Assembly (NCBI GenBank): GCA_964017125.1
Contig: OZ024914.1
Span: 29,943,149 to 30,007,148, forward strand
DNA length: 64,000 nucleotides
DNA from: Flabesymbios commensalis
Lineage: Eukaryota > Annelida > Polychaeta > Terebellida > Flabelligeridae
Reading direction: 5' to 3'
Within the stretch, counting starts at the first letter, position 1. Each line of letters starts with the position of its first letter. The notes below the pieces were generated by a model. The model was given only the letters and a program-made list of their open reading frames with translations, ran no database searches and was not told the DNA's origin. The translations under genes and the position numbers were made by a program. Positions 1 to 10,162 of this stretch are shown here, piece by piece.

Positions 1-62
1 TCTGCGACGCTATTCCAACATTAAACCAACTTTGTTTGAACATCTCGATCATGTTAGCTGGG
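1..62. repeat. PalA palindrome, right half, cut by window edge
   Basis: The window opens inside a PalA element. The core part GCGACGCT is followed by CAACATTAAACCAAC, a CATCTCG segment and a decayed AGCTGGGA end, which matches the right arm of the complete copies further on. The left arm lies outside the window. Confidence 0.7.
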
Positions 63-1019
63 ATAGAACGTAGAGCTTCACCATTACCTCATTACCTGGT
101 GCGGTCCACTGTAACTTATCTAAATCTCATTTATACAATTCCCTAAAGTATTTAAACTGACGATGGTCAGATACGTGTCATTCTACTTGTTAAATGACCA
201 GAGGTCAGTTGATTAAATGAACTGTCATTCCCAGCGCTAATTACCTAACTGCTTCATGGAAATCAATTTTAACTCAGTCTGTTGAGTGGTGTTATTTAAT
301 AATCGCAATCCATCCATACAATATATTCCAAATACGTCCATTAATAATAATGATAATAATGACTTACAAAAGAAATGAGCGAAGCAGAAACAGCATTGAA
401 TAATCAATAACGTTATAAATTTCAAACGGCAAATTTCATGCCATTCACTCAATCAATCACTATAAATCACTGCCACGTTTCAAGTCTTGATGATGATTCA
501 AGTCTTGATGAGGATGAAAATTACTTCCTAATTTACTGCTTATAGTATAGGGAAATGTTTTTCGTATACCTGTATGCAAAACGTGTGAATATTTGAACAG
601 ATATCAATTCCTCAGATATTTCTTGAAGTTGTCTTTACAGGCCTTTTACCTGATGTATACCTTTATAAGCCCTATACCTGTATACACTGTTCACTTTTAA
701 ATATCTCGCTGCTAATATTTTCAAAACTTTTTATAAACTGTTTGTATACTTTCACCTCTGGTACTCGTAGGGTTAAGTAGTATTGGGGGCAGGGGTTGAG
801 TTTAGGCCATGTAGTGAGGTGGTGGGGCTGGGGTGAGGTCCCCCCCCCCCCCCCCACCTCACACCATCAGTCATTGACAAGCTGTGAAACACCGGCAGCC
901 TGTACCGTCGTGCTAACCCAAAACACCGTATCTGCTCACTTGTAAACTGTGCAGATACTGCCTTTTTGCTTCGCACGGCGGCGTACATCTAGAGGCCCTC
1001 AAGGGAGATAAGACTGGTG
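63..1019. other. Upstream non-coding sequence, no gene seen
   Basis: AT-rich sequence with no convincing reading frame. It holds a homopolymer C run at about 841-856 next to a G-rich stretch, and small direct repeats such as TTCAAGTCTTGATGA near 479-510. Short open frames here have no coding character. Confidence 0.5.
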
Positions 1020-1480
1020 CGCACACAGCGCCGGATCAATGCTGTGGCAACGTCTGCGACGTTGCCCCAGCATTGATCCGGCGGTGTGTGTATCCTCTGA
1101 GCCCGCCCCTCTCTGGCGGGCCGGCCCCGCCCCCTGCCTGTCAGGCTGTCAGTCACTATGCCGGGTGTATGTGCCCGGCCTAGACCGGGGTGCTCACCGC
1201 GGCCAAATCATGTTAGGTCACACCAGCGACATGTTCTAGACGAGATAAGATCGTGCATTCACAGTCAATTATAGTGGTGTGGTCGCGGCGGGCCGTAGTA
1301 GTGGTGTGTAGAGAGGTGCTACTGTGACCGGGGACGAGCATGCGGCATTGTCCGCGCTCCGTACACTCACTCAGTCACACACACGCTTTGTCCTGTCCTC
1401 GGGAGTCCGCAATACCTGACCGGGATCTAGTCGTTACCAGTGGTTACCGTCTCAGCAGTGGAGGTGCGGTGTGGATGGCT
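1020..1480 (+). promoter_or_regulatory. GC-rich island, candidate promoter / 5' non-coding exon of fjx1
   Basis: This block is clearly richer in G+C and CpG than its surroundings. It contains GC-box-like CCCGCCCC and CCCCGCCCCC near 1098-1132. It lies about 2.4-2.9 kb upstream of the fjx1 start codon, on the same strand. A possible 3' splice site just upstream of the start codon (TTGTAG at 3800-3805) would allow a leading non-coding exon to begin here. No TATA box or initiator can be named with confidence. The island could also be a GC-rich repeat, since other islands in intron 1 also border PalA copies. Confidence 0.3.
1022..1090. repeat. PalA palindrome with private arms
   Basis: Near-perfect hairpin around core CGTCTGCGACG at 1051-1061. 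The arms read CGCCGGATCAATGCTG on the left and its complement on the right, and symmetry continues into CACACA/GTGTGTG. The outer arms do not match the family consensus (CACCCAATGTTGG type), yet they match each other. It sits at the edge of the GC-rich island. Confidence 0.8.
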
Positions 1481-2041
1481 CACACCTAGCTTATCAGCAT
1501 CTCCCGCGCTTATCACCATACTCATCTGTCGTCACGTGACAGGCTGCTGTGATAAAGTCACTCGTAGTAACCCTACACTACCAGAGCAATACAAGCGCCA
1601 GTACGTGAACAAGTCACTCCCAGTCATACACGCGCCAGTACGTCACTCTGTGCTATGAGCCAGCAAGCCAAGGACAACCAGGATGCTCATATTATAAGGA
1701 CACCAGGATCATAGAAAACAAGGACACATCTGGATTCTTATAATCAGTCTCATAGCGCAAGCCTACCCGTCACATAGACATGATAGAGAACAAGGCAACA
1801 TATGTAATCTTAACATTATAAGGTAACATTGAAGCAGAGAAAGACAAATCAGGATCTTGGCCACGTGGACCTCTGATTTATTTCGAGGATTATTTGCAAC
1901 GGACGTCTTAGTAATTTGAATTTGTCTTGAGCCACAGGCTTCAAGAATTTTGAACAATTTAATCTCCGAGGCTTGCAGCATCTCATATGATAATCATTCC
2001 ATTGGATTTACGCCCCGGATTTACACCACATTCTGTGGTGA
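1481..2041. other. Upstream non-coding sequence
   Basis: No gene or recognised repeat. The short ORFs over 1440-1660 and 1763-1981 lack conserved composition. Several near-repeats of an AAGGACA motif occur near 1668-1725. Confidence 0.4.
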
Positions 2042-2102
2042 TGACGTAATTGGTGATAGCCGTTAAGTGACTCATGACGTCACCGTGTCATGCATTACGT
2101 CA
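2042..2102. promoter_or_regulatory. Cluster of three CRE-like sites, partly palindromic
   Basis: TGACGTAA at 2042-2049, a perfect CRE TGACGTCA at 2075-2082, and TTACGTCA (inverted) at 2095-2102 lie within 61 bp. Such sites bind CREB/ATF bZIP factors. The cluster is about 1.8 kb upstream of the fjx1 start codon. Function is inferred only from the motifs; the outer pair also makes an imperfect palindrome, so repeat origin is possible. Confidence 0.35.
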
Positions 2103-2165
2103 TCATTAAGTGATCTAGCAGCTGCAAAGATGATAATCATGGTAATACTAAACTGCCTAAAGCTA

Positions 2166-2278
2166 GGTCCGTACTCTCGTACAAGTTACGATATATCGTA
2201 GGCTTCTGATTGGTCGAGATGACCATCTCACCAATCAGAAGTCTACGATCTATCGTAACTTGTACAAGAATACGGGCC
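2166..2278. repeat. PalE palindromic element
   Basis: A 113-bp hairpin. The ends read GTCCGTACTCTCGTACAAG and its near complement ending ACGGGCC. The arms carry TTACGATATATCGTA, a self-complementary block, and CTGATTGGTCGAGAT facing its complement. There is no coding capacity. Related copies are at 6432-6545, 14747-14842 and 60108-60177. Confidence 0.85.
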
Positions 2279-2286
2279 AATTTATT

Positions 2287-2496
2287 TTAACCCATTAATC
2301 GCTAACCACGACTATAATCATTTTTAATTTATTTAATTGGTAAACCAAATCACTGTAATAGAAACGAAATGGGTGCTTAAACTTCAATACTTGCAAATGG
2401 TTGGTCCCAAATTAAGTAAATATGAGTAATTTTCACCGATTTTAAGTTGTGTGTCGCGAGAGCGATACACAACTTCAAGTCGCTGAAAATTTAAAC
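2287..2496 (+). mobile_element. PalC TTAA-type MITE, right end truncated
   Basis: It begins TTAACCCATTAATCGC and carries the PalC hairpin TTTTAAGTTGTGTGTCGCGA facing GCGATACACAACTTCAAG near 2440-2480. TTAA targets and CCC-starting ends are the signature of piggyBac superfamily elements. No transposase is present. The expected right terminus AAGGGTTAA is missing. Confidence 0.6.
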
Positions 2497-2524
2497 CCGA
2501 TCGGAGAATTCATATACGTATCTT

Positions 2525-2587
2525 TACACGCTTGTTTACGAAATGACGGTCTCCCATTGACTGTCACTAACCGTACGGGATCACATA
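2525..2587. repeat. PalF-related fragment
   Basis: AAATGACGGTCTCCCATT and ACTAACCGTACGGGATCAC resemble the sequence around the PalF palindrome at 7110-7260 (GGAATGACGCGCTCCCATT, GGCTAACCGTACGTGATTTC). The order of the two parts differs, so this is probably a rearranged or partial copy. Confidence 0.45.
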
Positions 2588-3110
2588 AAGATGCAAAAAT
2601 AATGAATTAGTCTAGACTAATATGCAACCATTTAATCTCCAGAGCCTAGGTGAAATAAATAAGTTGTCCGCAACAAAAACTCCAGCCCCCCCTCCCCTTG
2701 GAAATTGAATATATTTTACCGGTGTTTACATAAAAACATATTTAATGGTCAGATGTATGTTTTATTTTTAATAATAACATTTATCATGTTTTGAAAGACA
2801 TAATTATTATCATAACTTCGTCGTGTACACATGTATAAAATAAATGTACAACTCAACATCAGACCATAATAATGTTGTACGCTGTGCAGAGCCAATCTCA
2901 CTGCTAAGTGACTTGGTTTATGATTGATGATTAGCCATAGCATTCATGATTATATAACAAGATTCTATAACCTTCTGCCAATATGTGAAAGTAATCACAC
3001 ATATCGTTGCCAACAACATGAACAAGTGGTTTGATATGTGATTGCTTTTCATTAAATATCTCAAATGAATGTCAAATGTAGTAATCACGACCTGTATTCT
3101 CAAAGGAGTT
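2588..3110. other. Upstream non-coding sequence
   Basis: AT-rich, with no gene recognised. A CTCCAGCCCCCCCTCCC patch at about 2680-2697 resembles the inner side of TirG ends (see 35025-35427) and may be a fragment. Confidence 0.35.
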
Positions 3111-3155
3111 GACACAGATCTTAGCCATGTGATTCACATGGCTGAGATCTGTGTC
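3111..3155. repeat. Orphan palindrome
   Basis: A 45-bp inverted repeat with almost no loop: GACACAGATCTTAGCCATG on the left and its complement, with one mismatch, on the right. No second copy was noticed in the window. It lies about 720 bp upstream of the fjx1 start codon. Confidence 0.75.
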
Positions 3156-3837
3156 TGTCGTTTGGAAAATATCGGCCCAGGTATATTAAATCTCCAAGCA
3201 ATTGCAACCGTATACATGATATATATACAACAACAATTTAATTACTTGATCAATAATTATTTAATTTTAGTATTTGTTCTGAAACATTTCCAATGGAACA
3301 AACAGTATGGCAGCTTAGCACAAAATAGTTAAGTTATAACATTATGCCTACAGGTAATCGACAAATCATGATGTGACAGTGTATATTATACTCAATCGAA
3401 ACATACATTTCACTAATACCATGCAGTATGTGTGTACATATTTGCTAATTCGACATTATCGCATTCAGCATCTAGATCATATATTAGATGACAAACATTC
3501 ATGATTATAATAAATATGACATTTCAGGTTGTCTTTCAACTTGAATATATTCACCCAATTTTTCTAAAGAGTAATTAATTCTGTGAAATGCAGTGTCGTC
3601 ATCATGGTCACTGGAAACCCTTTTGAATGGCTACTCGTTGATATGTTATATGTCCCCCTCCCGCATACTATGTTGTATTAGATTGCTCGGTGAAAACATT
3701 GCAGGACAAGGCTATTGAGTTTCACATAATATCTATCATAATATATCGTTTTACATCATACGCTTTCTGATGACGTAATGATAATGTATTATTCGTGTGT
3801 TGTAGGTAGCTGGAGATGCCTTCGTCCCCAAGGTAGC

Positions 3838-3882
3838 ATGGATTGGTTACAGAGGCGATCGCTAGGTGGCATGTGGACATGA
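3838..3882 (+). promoter_or_regulatory. Upstream ORF overlapping the fjx1 start codon
   Basis: An ATG at 3838 opens a 14-codon frame (MDWLQRRSLGGMWT) whose TGA at 3880-3882 overlaps the fjx1 ATG at 3879-3881 as ATGA. Upstream ORFs of this kind usually lower initiation at the main start or work by termination-reinitiation. A possible 3' splice site, TTGTAG, ends at 3805, so the uORF would be kept in a spliced mRNA. If transcription starts downstream of 3838, or if the acceptor is the AG ending at 3836, its role changes. Confidence 0.5.
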
Positions 3883-5265
3883 TGAGGGTGTTTGTTTGGC
3901 GGCGCCCTGGACGGGTTCTGGTGACAGCAGTCCTAGCAGTCACCACCTGTACTATGCTGCTCGCCACCCTATGTTGTAATCTACCCCAGTACTCCAACAG
4001 GCACCTACCCCTGCTGAATGCTAAACACCCCCGGTACCAATCAGCACCCTGGGGTAACAGCCTGCGTCTACAGGCAATGGTACCCCGGGACGGGGGTCAT
4101 CTACCCCGTAGTGGGGGTCATATACCCCGAGGGGAACCTAATCTACCCCCTGGTCACAATGATATACAACCAGGTGGAAAAGGTAGCCGTGATGGCGGCG
4201 AAGATGAGCGTCACCTGGTGAATGACAGTGACAACCGGCGACAATTACCTATTTTTAATTACAAACGAGAGGAGATATTTCACGATGATGTTGAGGGTGA
4301 TTACCCCCTACAGAGGAGGACTGACATGGAGGGACAACTAGTGATGAAGTTTGACATCCAACAACAGGATAGAAATGAGAGATTAGCGCAGATAGTGGAT
4401 GACACTGACGGCGATGAGCTGTACGAGTATGAGGAGGATAAACTAGAGGTAGAGGAGGAGGAGGAAGAGGAGGATGAGGGTGAAGACTATGATAGTGAGG
4501 AGTACGATTATGACGACGATCCGAAAAATTCTGTTTTCAAGTCCGGTGATTTTGATATGACGAACTACACAAAGTTGTTGTTCAAGTTTAGAAATGAGGA
4601 AAAGAGAATACTGAAAGAGAAGAAGGAAGAGGAAGAGGAAGCGTCTGATTATGACGAAGACGATTATAATGATGCTGACAGAGAGGAGGTTAGAAGGGTG
4701 GTGCAGGAGAATATAGAGGAGCAAGAGGGACAGGATGAGGTGCATGAGGGACAGCATGAGGTGGATGAGGGACTGCATGAGATTGATGAGGGACAGCATG
4801 AGGTGATTGAGGGGCGGCCTGGAGTTGATGAGGGAGAGGATGAGGAATATGATGACCCTCCACCCCAGGCAGTTCACGGTGTGCATGACCCCAGACCCCG
4901 GGGTGCTGCACGAGATGATGAAGAACCACAAAACAGGGACCCCCATTTACGCGATCCCACACCTCAGCACGCAACCACACCCAAAAACCATTCCTCGGAT
5001 TATAAAAATAAGATTTTAGCGGCGCGGACGCTGAAGAACGGGGGCGCGGAGTCTGAGGAGTCGATCCTTGCCGGCAAGATTGAGACTCAGATCCCCTTAC
5101 AGGACGGAGTGGACTCGAACATGCTGGGGGTGGAACAGCCCGCCACCCAGATCCAGATGCCTCTGTTGCTATGGCAACCCGGGGAGGTGAGAAGCCGCAC
5201 GGGGGTGCCCCTGGTGGTTAATAAGATCTACTGGTCGCGGGCTGTGGAGGAACTAGTCCCGAAAG
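3879..5265 (+). CDS. fjx1: Four-jointed box kinase, exon 1 (N-terminal)
   Basis: First coding exon of the Fj/FJX1 Golgi kinase, which phosphorylates Ser/Thr in cadherin repeats of Fat and Dachsous. I chose ATG 3879 (a second ATG follows at 3882) because the frame is closed upstream by TAG at 3834. After MMRVFVWRRPGR comes a hydrophobic stretch, residues about 13-32, which gives a type II signal anchor. Next is a heptapeptide repeat PRxGGHL (4083-4166), then a very acidic stem at about 4399-4525 rich in E, D and Y, and a second heptad repeat (4716-4841). N-glycosylation sequons include NDS, NYT and NHS. The exon ends IYWSRAVEELVPKG, matching the FJX1 segment VFWSRGLEEQVPPG. The donor is AAAG|GTCAGT and the phase is 1. 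The stem is longer than in vertebrate FJX1. Identification is firm; the start codon is slightly less certain. Confidence 0.93.
4083..4166 (+). repeat. 21-bp coding repeat, 4 units, in fjx1 stem
   Basis: Four in-frame 21-nt units start at 4083, 4104, 4125 and 4146. They encode PRDGGHL, PRSGGHI, PRGEPNL and PPGHNDI. Each begins with CCCC. The last two have diverged. Confidence 0.9.
4716..4841 (+). repeat. 21-bp coding repeat, 6 units, acidic heptads
   Basis: Six in-frame 21-nt units start at 4716 and every 21 nt after. They encode EEQEGQD, EVHEGQH, EVDEGLH, EIDEGQH, EVIEGRP and GVDEGED. The shared core is E-(V/I)-x-E-G. The array sits in the lumenal stem ahead of the kinase fold. Confidence 0.92.
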
Positions 5266-5291
5266 GTCAGTGAAACAACCCCACCGGCGCC

Positions 5292-5361
5292 GGCTCAATG
5301 CTTACTGGACGCTAAGCCAACGTCGCAGACGTTGGCCCAGCGTCTAGTAAGCATTGGGCTC
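5292..5361. repeat. PalA palindrome with private arms, next to the exon 1 donor
   Basis: Core CGTCGCAGACG at 5321-5331. The arms GCTCAATGCTTACTGGACGC face a near complement (GCGTCTAGTAAGCATTGGGC). The left end is only about 26 nt downstream of the exon 1 splice donor. The outer arms are not the family consensus. Confidence 0.82.
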
Positions 5362-5700
5362 AGTTTATGGCATAAGCAATTTTTTGTGCTTGTTTTATTA
5401 AACGTGAACACATGTCTTACACGACCCCCCTCGGCGGGCCATCCTCAAAACCTGCCCGGGATATTGTACGGCCGTAGCTACATGTAGTCGATCCAGTATA
5501 CATGGTATACGTAATCATGGTAACTGTATGGTCAACATCCCGGGAAATACCAGACGTTGACCCTATGACCGTGCATGACCTATATGACCCTAAATTATGT
5601 TATCGTTCCGTGTACACACATCAGTACATTTCCTATGCGATGTGTACTGTATATACTGGAAATTATTCGCTACCATAACACAACAAACACAACTACCACA

Positions 5701-5785
5701 GCAAGCAAGAGACGTCGAACCAATGCTGGTTTAATGGTGGGCTAACATCTGAGACGCGTCTAAAACGTTGGCGCAACATTGCAAT
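5701..5785. repeat. PalA, degenerate copy
   Basis: GCAAGCAAGAGACG, CAATGCTGGTTTAATG and CGTTGGCGCAACATTG follow the PalA order, but the core is disrupted and the right end is lost. Confidence 0.6.
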
Positions 5786-6431
5786 AGCAGTGGGTCAGGG
5801 TGCCGTGTCCACTGGGAAGTAAAGAAAATATATGTTTTAAACATTTTCTCGAATTGCTTCACAAAAACCGGTATTTTTTTGTTGATTTCTGGAAAAATAA
5901 TAAATATAGTTTCGAAACGCAAGCTGACAATTGCGTGGGCAATGCCACTTTCAATTGTACCTATTGAATTACAAATATCGCGGGGTAATGCAACACTGCA
6001 GCTAAATAGTAAACCAGTTTAGCATCCACGCAAATTTATCAAATGTAAACATGGTAAAGATCTCAAATAAAGCACTAATTTCAACTAAAATATCGGTACA
6101 GTTGTTAAACGTATTGGTATTTTTCATTTAATGAACATGATGAATGCAAAATATTAAAGACAAATGCATCACTTTGCAAGACTTGGAATAATTGATGAAT
6201 ATATCGAGGGGATCGTGTTTTTACATAAACACATATCGACATGATCAAGCTTCAAATGAGTGAAAAATAGAAACAAACGCTTTAGCAGCATAAGGGTTAG
6301 AATGGACACTTGAGGTTTAGTATTCGGAGACAAGTGGTCAATAAGAAGCCTAAAGATGAAGTGACCGGCAGGTGACAACCCAGTATTTGTGTTGGCTGAA
6401 ATCTCATGGTCTAGAAATCTTTGTGGACTAG

Positions 6432-6545
6432 GAGCCGTGTTCTCGTACAAGTTACGATATATCGTAGGCTTCGGATTGGTCGAGATGGCCATCTCGACCA
6501 ATCCGAAGCCTACGATATATCGTAACTTGTAGGAGAATGCGGGCC
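6432..6545. repeat. PalE palindromic element, best preserved copy
   Basis: A 114-bp hairpin. The inner arms GGCTTCGGATTGGTCGAGAT face an exact complement around GGCC, and TTACGATATATCGTA lies on both sides. The ends are GCCGTGTTCTCGTACAAG and CTTGTAGGAGAATGCGGGC. The symmetry explains why minus-strand ORFs overlap it. Confidence 0.9.
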
Positions 6546-6837
6546 CAGATCATTGTGTTAGCACAGTGACTGTCAAAGGCGGTCACTATGCCTCAGCACA
6601 GTCTACTTATTCTTCCACCGCTCTCTTTTTACCGTAACATAATCTTCTGTCAACATGATCACTGTGTATAGAACTCGTACTGATCGTGAAAATCAACATC
6701 CAAGTGTAAATCCACATATGGGGTGCGATCTGTGCAGCACCACTGTACAGTGGTGTAGTATACATGGTAATGGTATACATGGTATGTTGCCTGACTTTTA
6801 CACTACACATGACAAGCTCTGATGTCCACAATAGTAG

Positions 6838-6906
6838 CCCAGCAAATATGAGACACTTGAGCCAATGATGGGCTAGATTTTTGGTTCATTGTCTCATATT
6901 TGTTTG
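6838..6906. repeat. PalA termini with a collapsed centre
   Basis: CCCAGCAAATATGAGACA at the left and TGTCTCATATTTGTTTG at the right form matching ends. Both ends share the change CACG to ATATG, so the arms agree with each other but differ from the family. The CGTC core is absent. Confidence 0.6.
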
Positions 6907-7109
6907 AAATATTTCTGTGTTTTTTATCAGCAATTACTCGTGTAGCCATATACTAAAAGTGAAAATCTTTAAGTATGGCTTAAATTTGTGATGACATTGA
7001 CCATGTTGACTGATTGAGAAGCATTGTGACTTAAATTGTACAAACCCTAAGTAATTTTCATGCTCTAAAATGTTTAAAAAATATATCACACCATGATGAC
7101 AAGGCCTGC

Positions 7110-7260
7110 GAAATCACGTACGGTTAGCTATGGTCATCATGGCTAACCGTACGTGATTTCTTATGATCATAATAATCATGAGACTACAACACCAAATCCT
7201 TGGGAACACTATGAGCATCCTCGTTCACGGAATGACGCGCTCCCATTTGCTGTCAATAGA
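7110..7260. repeat. PalF palindrome and flank
   Basis: GAAATCACGTACGGTTAGC at 7110-7128 faces its exact complement ending at 7160, with a 13-nt loop. The flank (GGAATGACGCGCTCCCATT at about 7228-7246) has a relative at 2540-2557. No protein is encoded. Confidence 0.7.
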
Positions 7261-7534
7261 ACTCATGTGTACAAATCACAATCGCCGGCTTTTGTGTTTA
7301 GAACATTTACCGTCTTTTTATCGTTCTCTATATCTGAAAAATATTATCGCTGTAGGCCTGCACTATTTCTTGCCTATTTTAACATCTTCACTGATCATCA
7401 TGATCATGGAGATAGAAATATAATAACACAAATCTGAGAACTTCTATACATGCTATACACTGATCTTGCTGATACATGCTGTATGTGTAGAAAGTAATTG
7501 CATTACTTTAATGTCGTTTAGATGAATGCTGCTC

Positions 7535-7604
7535 ACACATGTTAAACATGTTAGACGTGTTACCTGGCTAATGTTAGGCATGTTAAACATGTTAGAAATG
7601 TGCT
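7535..7604. repeat. Short direct repeat, ATGTTAAACATGTTAGA units
   Basis: ATGTTAAACATGTTAGA occurs at about 7538-7554 and 7579-7595, with a further diverged ATGTTAGGC between them. Each unit is itself partly palindromic (AACATGTT). Confidence 0.6.
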
Positions 7605-7740
7605 AACCCGCTGTTCAATCCGTCATGATTGTGAAATGTGATTCATCAACTGTTAACATCAGCTACAACGTATTTAGTGTGGTGTCTTTGTTCTTTTCAA
7701 ACTGAGTGAGATGAATCGCTGCCTATTTGATAACAATCTT

Positions 7741-7804
7741 AAAGCATTCACTTAATGTTGGGCCAACGTCGTACGACGTTGACCCAACATTAAGTAAACG
7801 CTTT
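7741..7804. repeat. PalA with fully symmetrical core
   Basis: The core CGTCGTACGACG is a perfect even palindrome, unlike the usual odd spacer. The arms ACTTAATGTTGGGCCAA face GACCCAACATTAAGT, and symmetry extends to AAAGC/GCTTT. The arms are private to this copy. Confidence 0.8.
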
Positions 7805-7959
7805 GCATTCGATGGGGTGATAACGAACGAGCTGTGCTGCCACCCCGCGGAAGCCCGACACGAAGGCGAGTTGACTGATGGCCGAATGAGCCAATTTGCT
7901 CGACATAAGCTGTGTGGAAATAGCTGCACGTTTTGTGACAGTCATGAATAGGACACCTC

Positions 7960-8064
7960 CCAGCAAACACAGAAGATTTGTATAACATTTGTACAATGTT
8001 GAACCAACGTCGAAGACGTTGGGCCGACGTTGTACAAATGTGATACAAATGTTTTGCCTTTGCT
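7960..8064. repeat. PalA subtype b (GAA core)
   Basis: CCCAGCAAACACAGAAGATTT, then TATAACATTTGTACAATG, core CGTCGAAGACG, and the complement ending ATACAAATGTTTTG. Subtype b has the AT-rich arm TTTGTATAACATTT where the main type has CACCCAATGTTGG. The same core is found at 43333-43429. Confidence 0.85.
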
Positions 8065-8582
8065 GACCTTGTACTGCGATGTCATCTATTAAACGGCATC
8101 TTGTCTCATTCAGCATTGTTCTGGTAGCAACTGAAGACACATCGCGTGCCTGAGCGTAAATTATTTACTTTAATTAGAAACAAATCCCGATTGGACATGT
8201 TGGAAGAGCTGTGATGCATTTGTTTCGAATATACCTCCTTTAGCCATGTTAGCGATGGTGCGACATTGTATTGTATCTATATACGGCCTATTATATTTAC
8301 TTTGATTGCTAACGAGTAGAATCGTTATTTACCATGTTTAATGTGGTATTGCACATGTTGCAACTGCAGCAATACATCTACTTTCGCTAATCGATACGAC
8401 TATGAGACACGACGCGATGCGATGATAGAAGCCTCAACCAAAATACTTAGTTTTCAATTTTCTTCTAAACTAAATCCCTTATTTCATATATTTTAGAATG
8501 TAATTTCTAAAGGAAAAAAGGCACACCATACTGATGCAATATTTCTAGAAAATATAGAGCCTACGGCATGATCTGATGATAT

Positions 8583-8650
8583 ACCAATGATTGCTTATCG
8601 TTGGGCAAGCGTCACAGACGGTGGACTAACATTAAAGCAACCATTGGTTC
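8583..8650. repeat. PalA, diverged copy
   Basis: CAATGATTGCTTATCGTTGG, core GCGTCACAGACGG, then ACTAACATTAAAGCAACCATTGG. The arms still pair loosely. Confidence 0.65.
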
Positions 8651-8882
8651 ATGCTTCCTCTTCGTCTCTTATTTACTGGGTGGCCGATATGTAATTAATC
8701 GAAATGTCAAAATATCCGCCGTATCCAAGTATCGTATGACATGTTTACCCACAAATAGTCATTTACACTTTCAATTCATTCTAATATATTTTGAATAATC
8801 TCCATTACGACCTTTCGTTATTTAATTATATACATATTATATGGGAATCGTGATTCAAATATCCACTTCGTCTCTCTTTCTC

Positions 8883-9128
8883 TTAACCCTTTAACCACCG
8901 GTGCCGCATATATTCGGGTTTTCATTTTTTATTAGCACATTAAGTACCACCTTTTGAAGATGTTAAAGATAAAATGTGACATCAATCAGCACTATTTGAA
9001 AACAGTTGACCTCCATTTTGTCAAATCTGAATAATTTTCACTCACTTGAAGTTGTTGATCGCGTCAGCGAGACACAACTTCAAGTGGGTGAAAATTCAGA
9101 TTAAATAATTTGGCGGTTAAAGGGTGAA
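8883..9128 (+). mobile_element. PalC TTAA-type MITE
   Basis: Begins TTAACCCTTTAACCACCGG and ends GGCGGTTAAAGGGT; the right TTAA has mutated to TGAA. The hairpin CACTTGAAGTTGTTGATCGC facing GCGAGACACAACTTCAAGTG lies near 9042-9090, close to the right end. It is a close relative of 56842-57085 and of the inverted copy 10567-10811. It is non-coding and piggyBac-like by its ends. Confidence 0.85.
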
Positions 9129-9384
9129 ACTCTGTCGTCAATGGATATCTATAAACATGACGAAAAAACATCTTCGTGACTGGAATCAGAGTATAACCTT
9201 GATTTGCACTGTTTCTTCCCTAAGTCTCTGTCCTTTCGAATTTCGTAAAAAGTGAAAAAAAAGTATTATTTTACAAAAACACAATAATATTTATAATCGA
9301 GATGTGCTCGCTTTAAAATCATATGGAGCTGGTAAAGGTCATACGATGGTAATAGTGAGTGACCTTGGAGATAGCATTTTATTT

Positions 9385-9477
9385 CCCAGCAAACACGAGA
9401 CGTTCATCCAACGTTGGTTCAATGTTGGCCCAACGTCTGCGATGCTGGCCCAACATTGACCCACCATTGGGTGAATT
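9385..9477. repeat. PalA, right end truncated
   Basis: CCCAGCAAACACGAGACG, TTCATCCAACGTTGG, core CGTCTGCGATG, then CCAACATTGACCCACCATTGG. The terminal GTGTTTGCTGGG is missing. Confidence 0.82.
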
Positions 9478-9634
9478 GTGGTTAAAAAGTACAACCGCTT
9501 ATTTACAACGCGTAGCGCAGCTCAAGGGTTTTTTGTGTGTAATAAAATGTGGTTCGATGTACTTTCCAAAATAAAAATGCAATACAGCGACAATCTTTGA
9601 AAATTCACCGCGCGTAATGAATGTTAGCTTTTGA

Positions 9635-9760
9635 GGGGCGGGAACCCTGATTGACTGAATCTGTGATTAACACTACTGCCTGTCACGCCCGAGCTCACTG
9701 TTTGCTCCCGTCATCGGTGTTCGGGTGTCAAATAAACACAATTTTTTTCTTCCTAGTTCA
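9635..9760 (+). mobile_element. Ancient fragment of the dimeric SINE, head only
   Basis: GGGGCGGGAACCCTGATTG, then TTAACACTACTGCCTGTCACGC and a GTTCGGGTG segment, then AACACAATTTTTTTCTTCC. The order follows the first tRNA-like unit of the SINE at 12095, with heavy divergence and no second unit. Confidence 0.5.
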
Positions 9761-10109
9761 CCCGTAAAATGGCAATATTGTGGGGGGTCTATTGTGGTGA
9801 AATTGCCTCAAAATGAATAATTTAATAAACTGTTAAAATTACCTAATTTATCTGTTTATAGAATATCTAAGTGTAATATCCAAGTGTGACAACAAATTCG
9901 AAGTTCTTACAAATGTTTTGTGTTTACTGGGTTGCCGTTGTGTAACATGTGTTTTATCTGGAGCGACCACTTGTGGAGAACTAAGCACCTCTTGATTGTC
10001 AAGAGAGCCTCCTTCAAAATGAACTCAGCTGTAAAAAACCGCACCGTATGTTGTGGTGCTAACTCGATAAGTGCGCAGTTTTCTCTGGATTTGACATCAA
10101 AAACTACTT

Positions 10110-10162
10110 CGCTTCAATGGTAGTCCAACGACGATCAACGCTGGCCCAGCGTTGAACCAGTA
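10110..10162. repeat. PalA relic
   Basis: CTTCAATGGTAGTCCAACG, then GATCAACGCTGGCCCAGCGTTG. Only the core-flanking arms remain recognisable. Confidence 0.45.

Noticed and set aside
3843-3878. Earlier TTG start for the kinase ORF
   Set aside because: In a eukaryotic gene the first in-frame ATG (3879) is the sensible start; the upstream part is also out of frame with the uORF ATG.
4443-4980. Long minus-strand ORFs opposite exon 1
   Set aside because: They are antisense reflections of the acidic GAG/GAT-rich coding repeat, giving Leu/Ile/His-rich nonsense.
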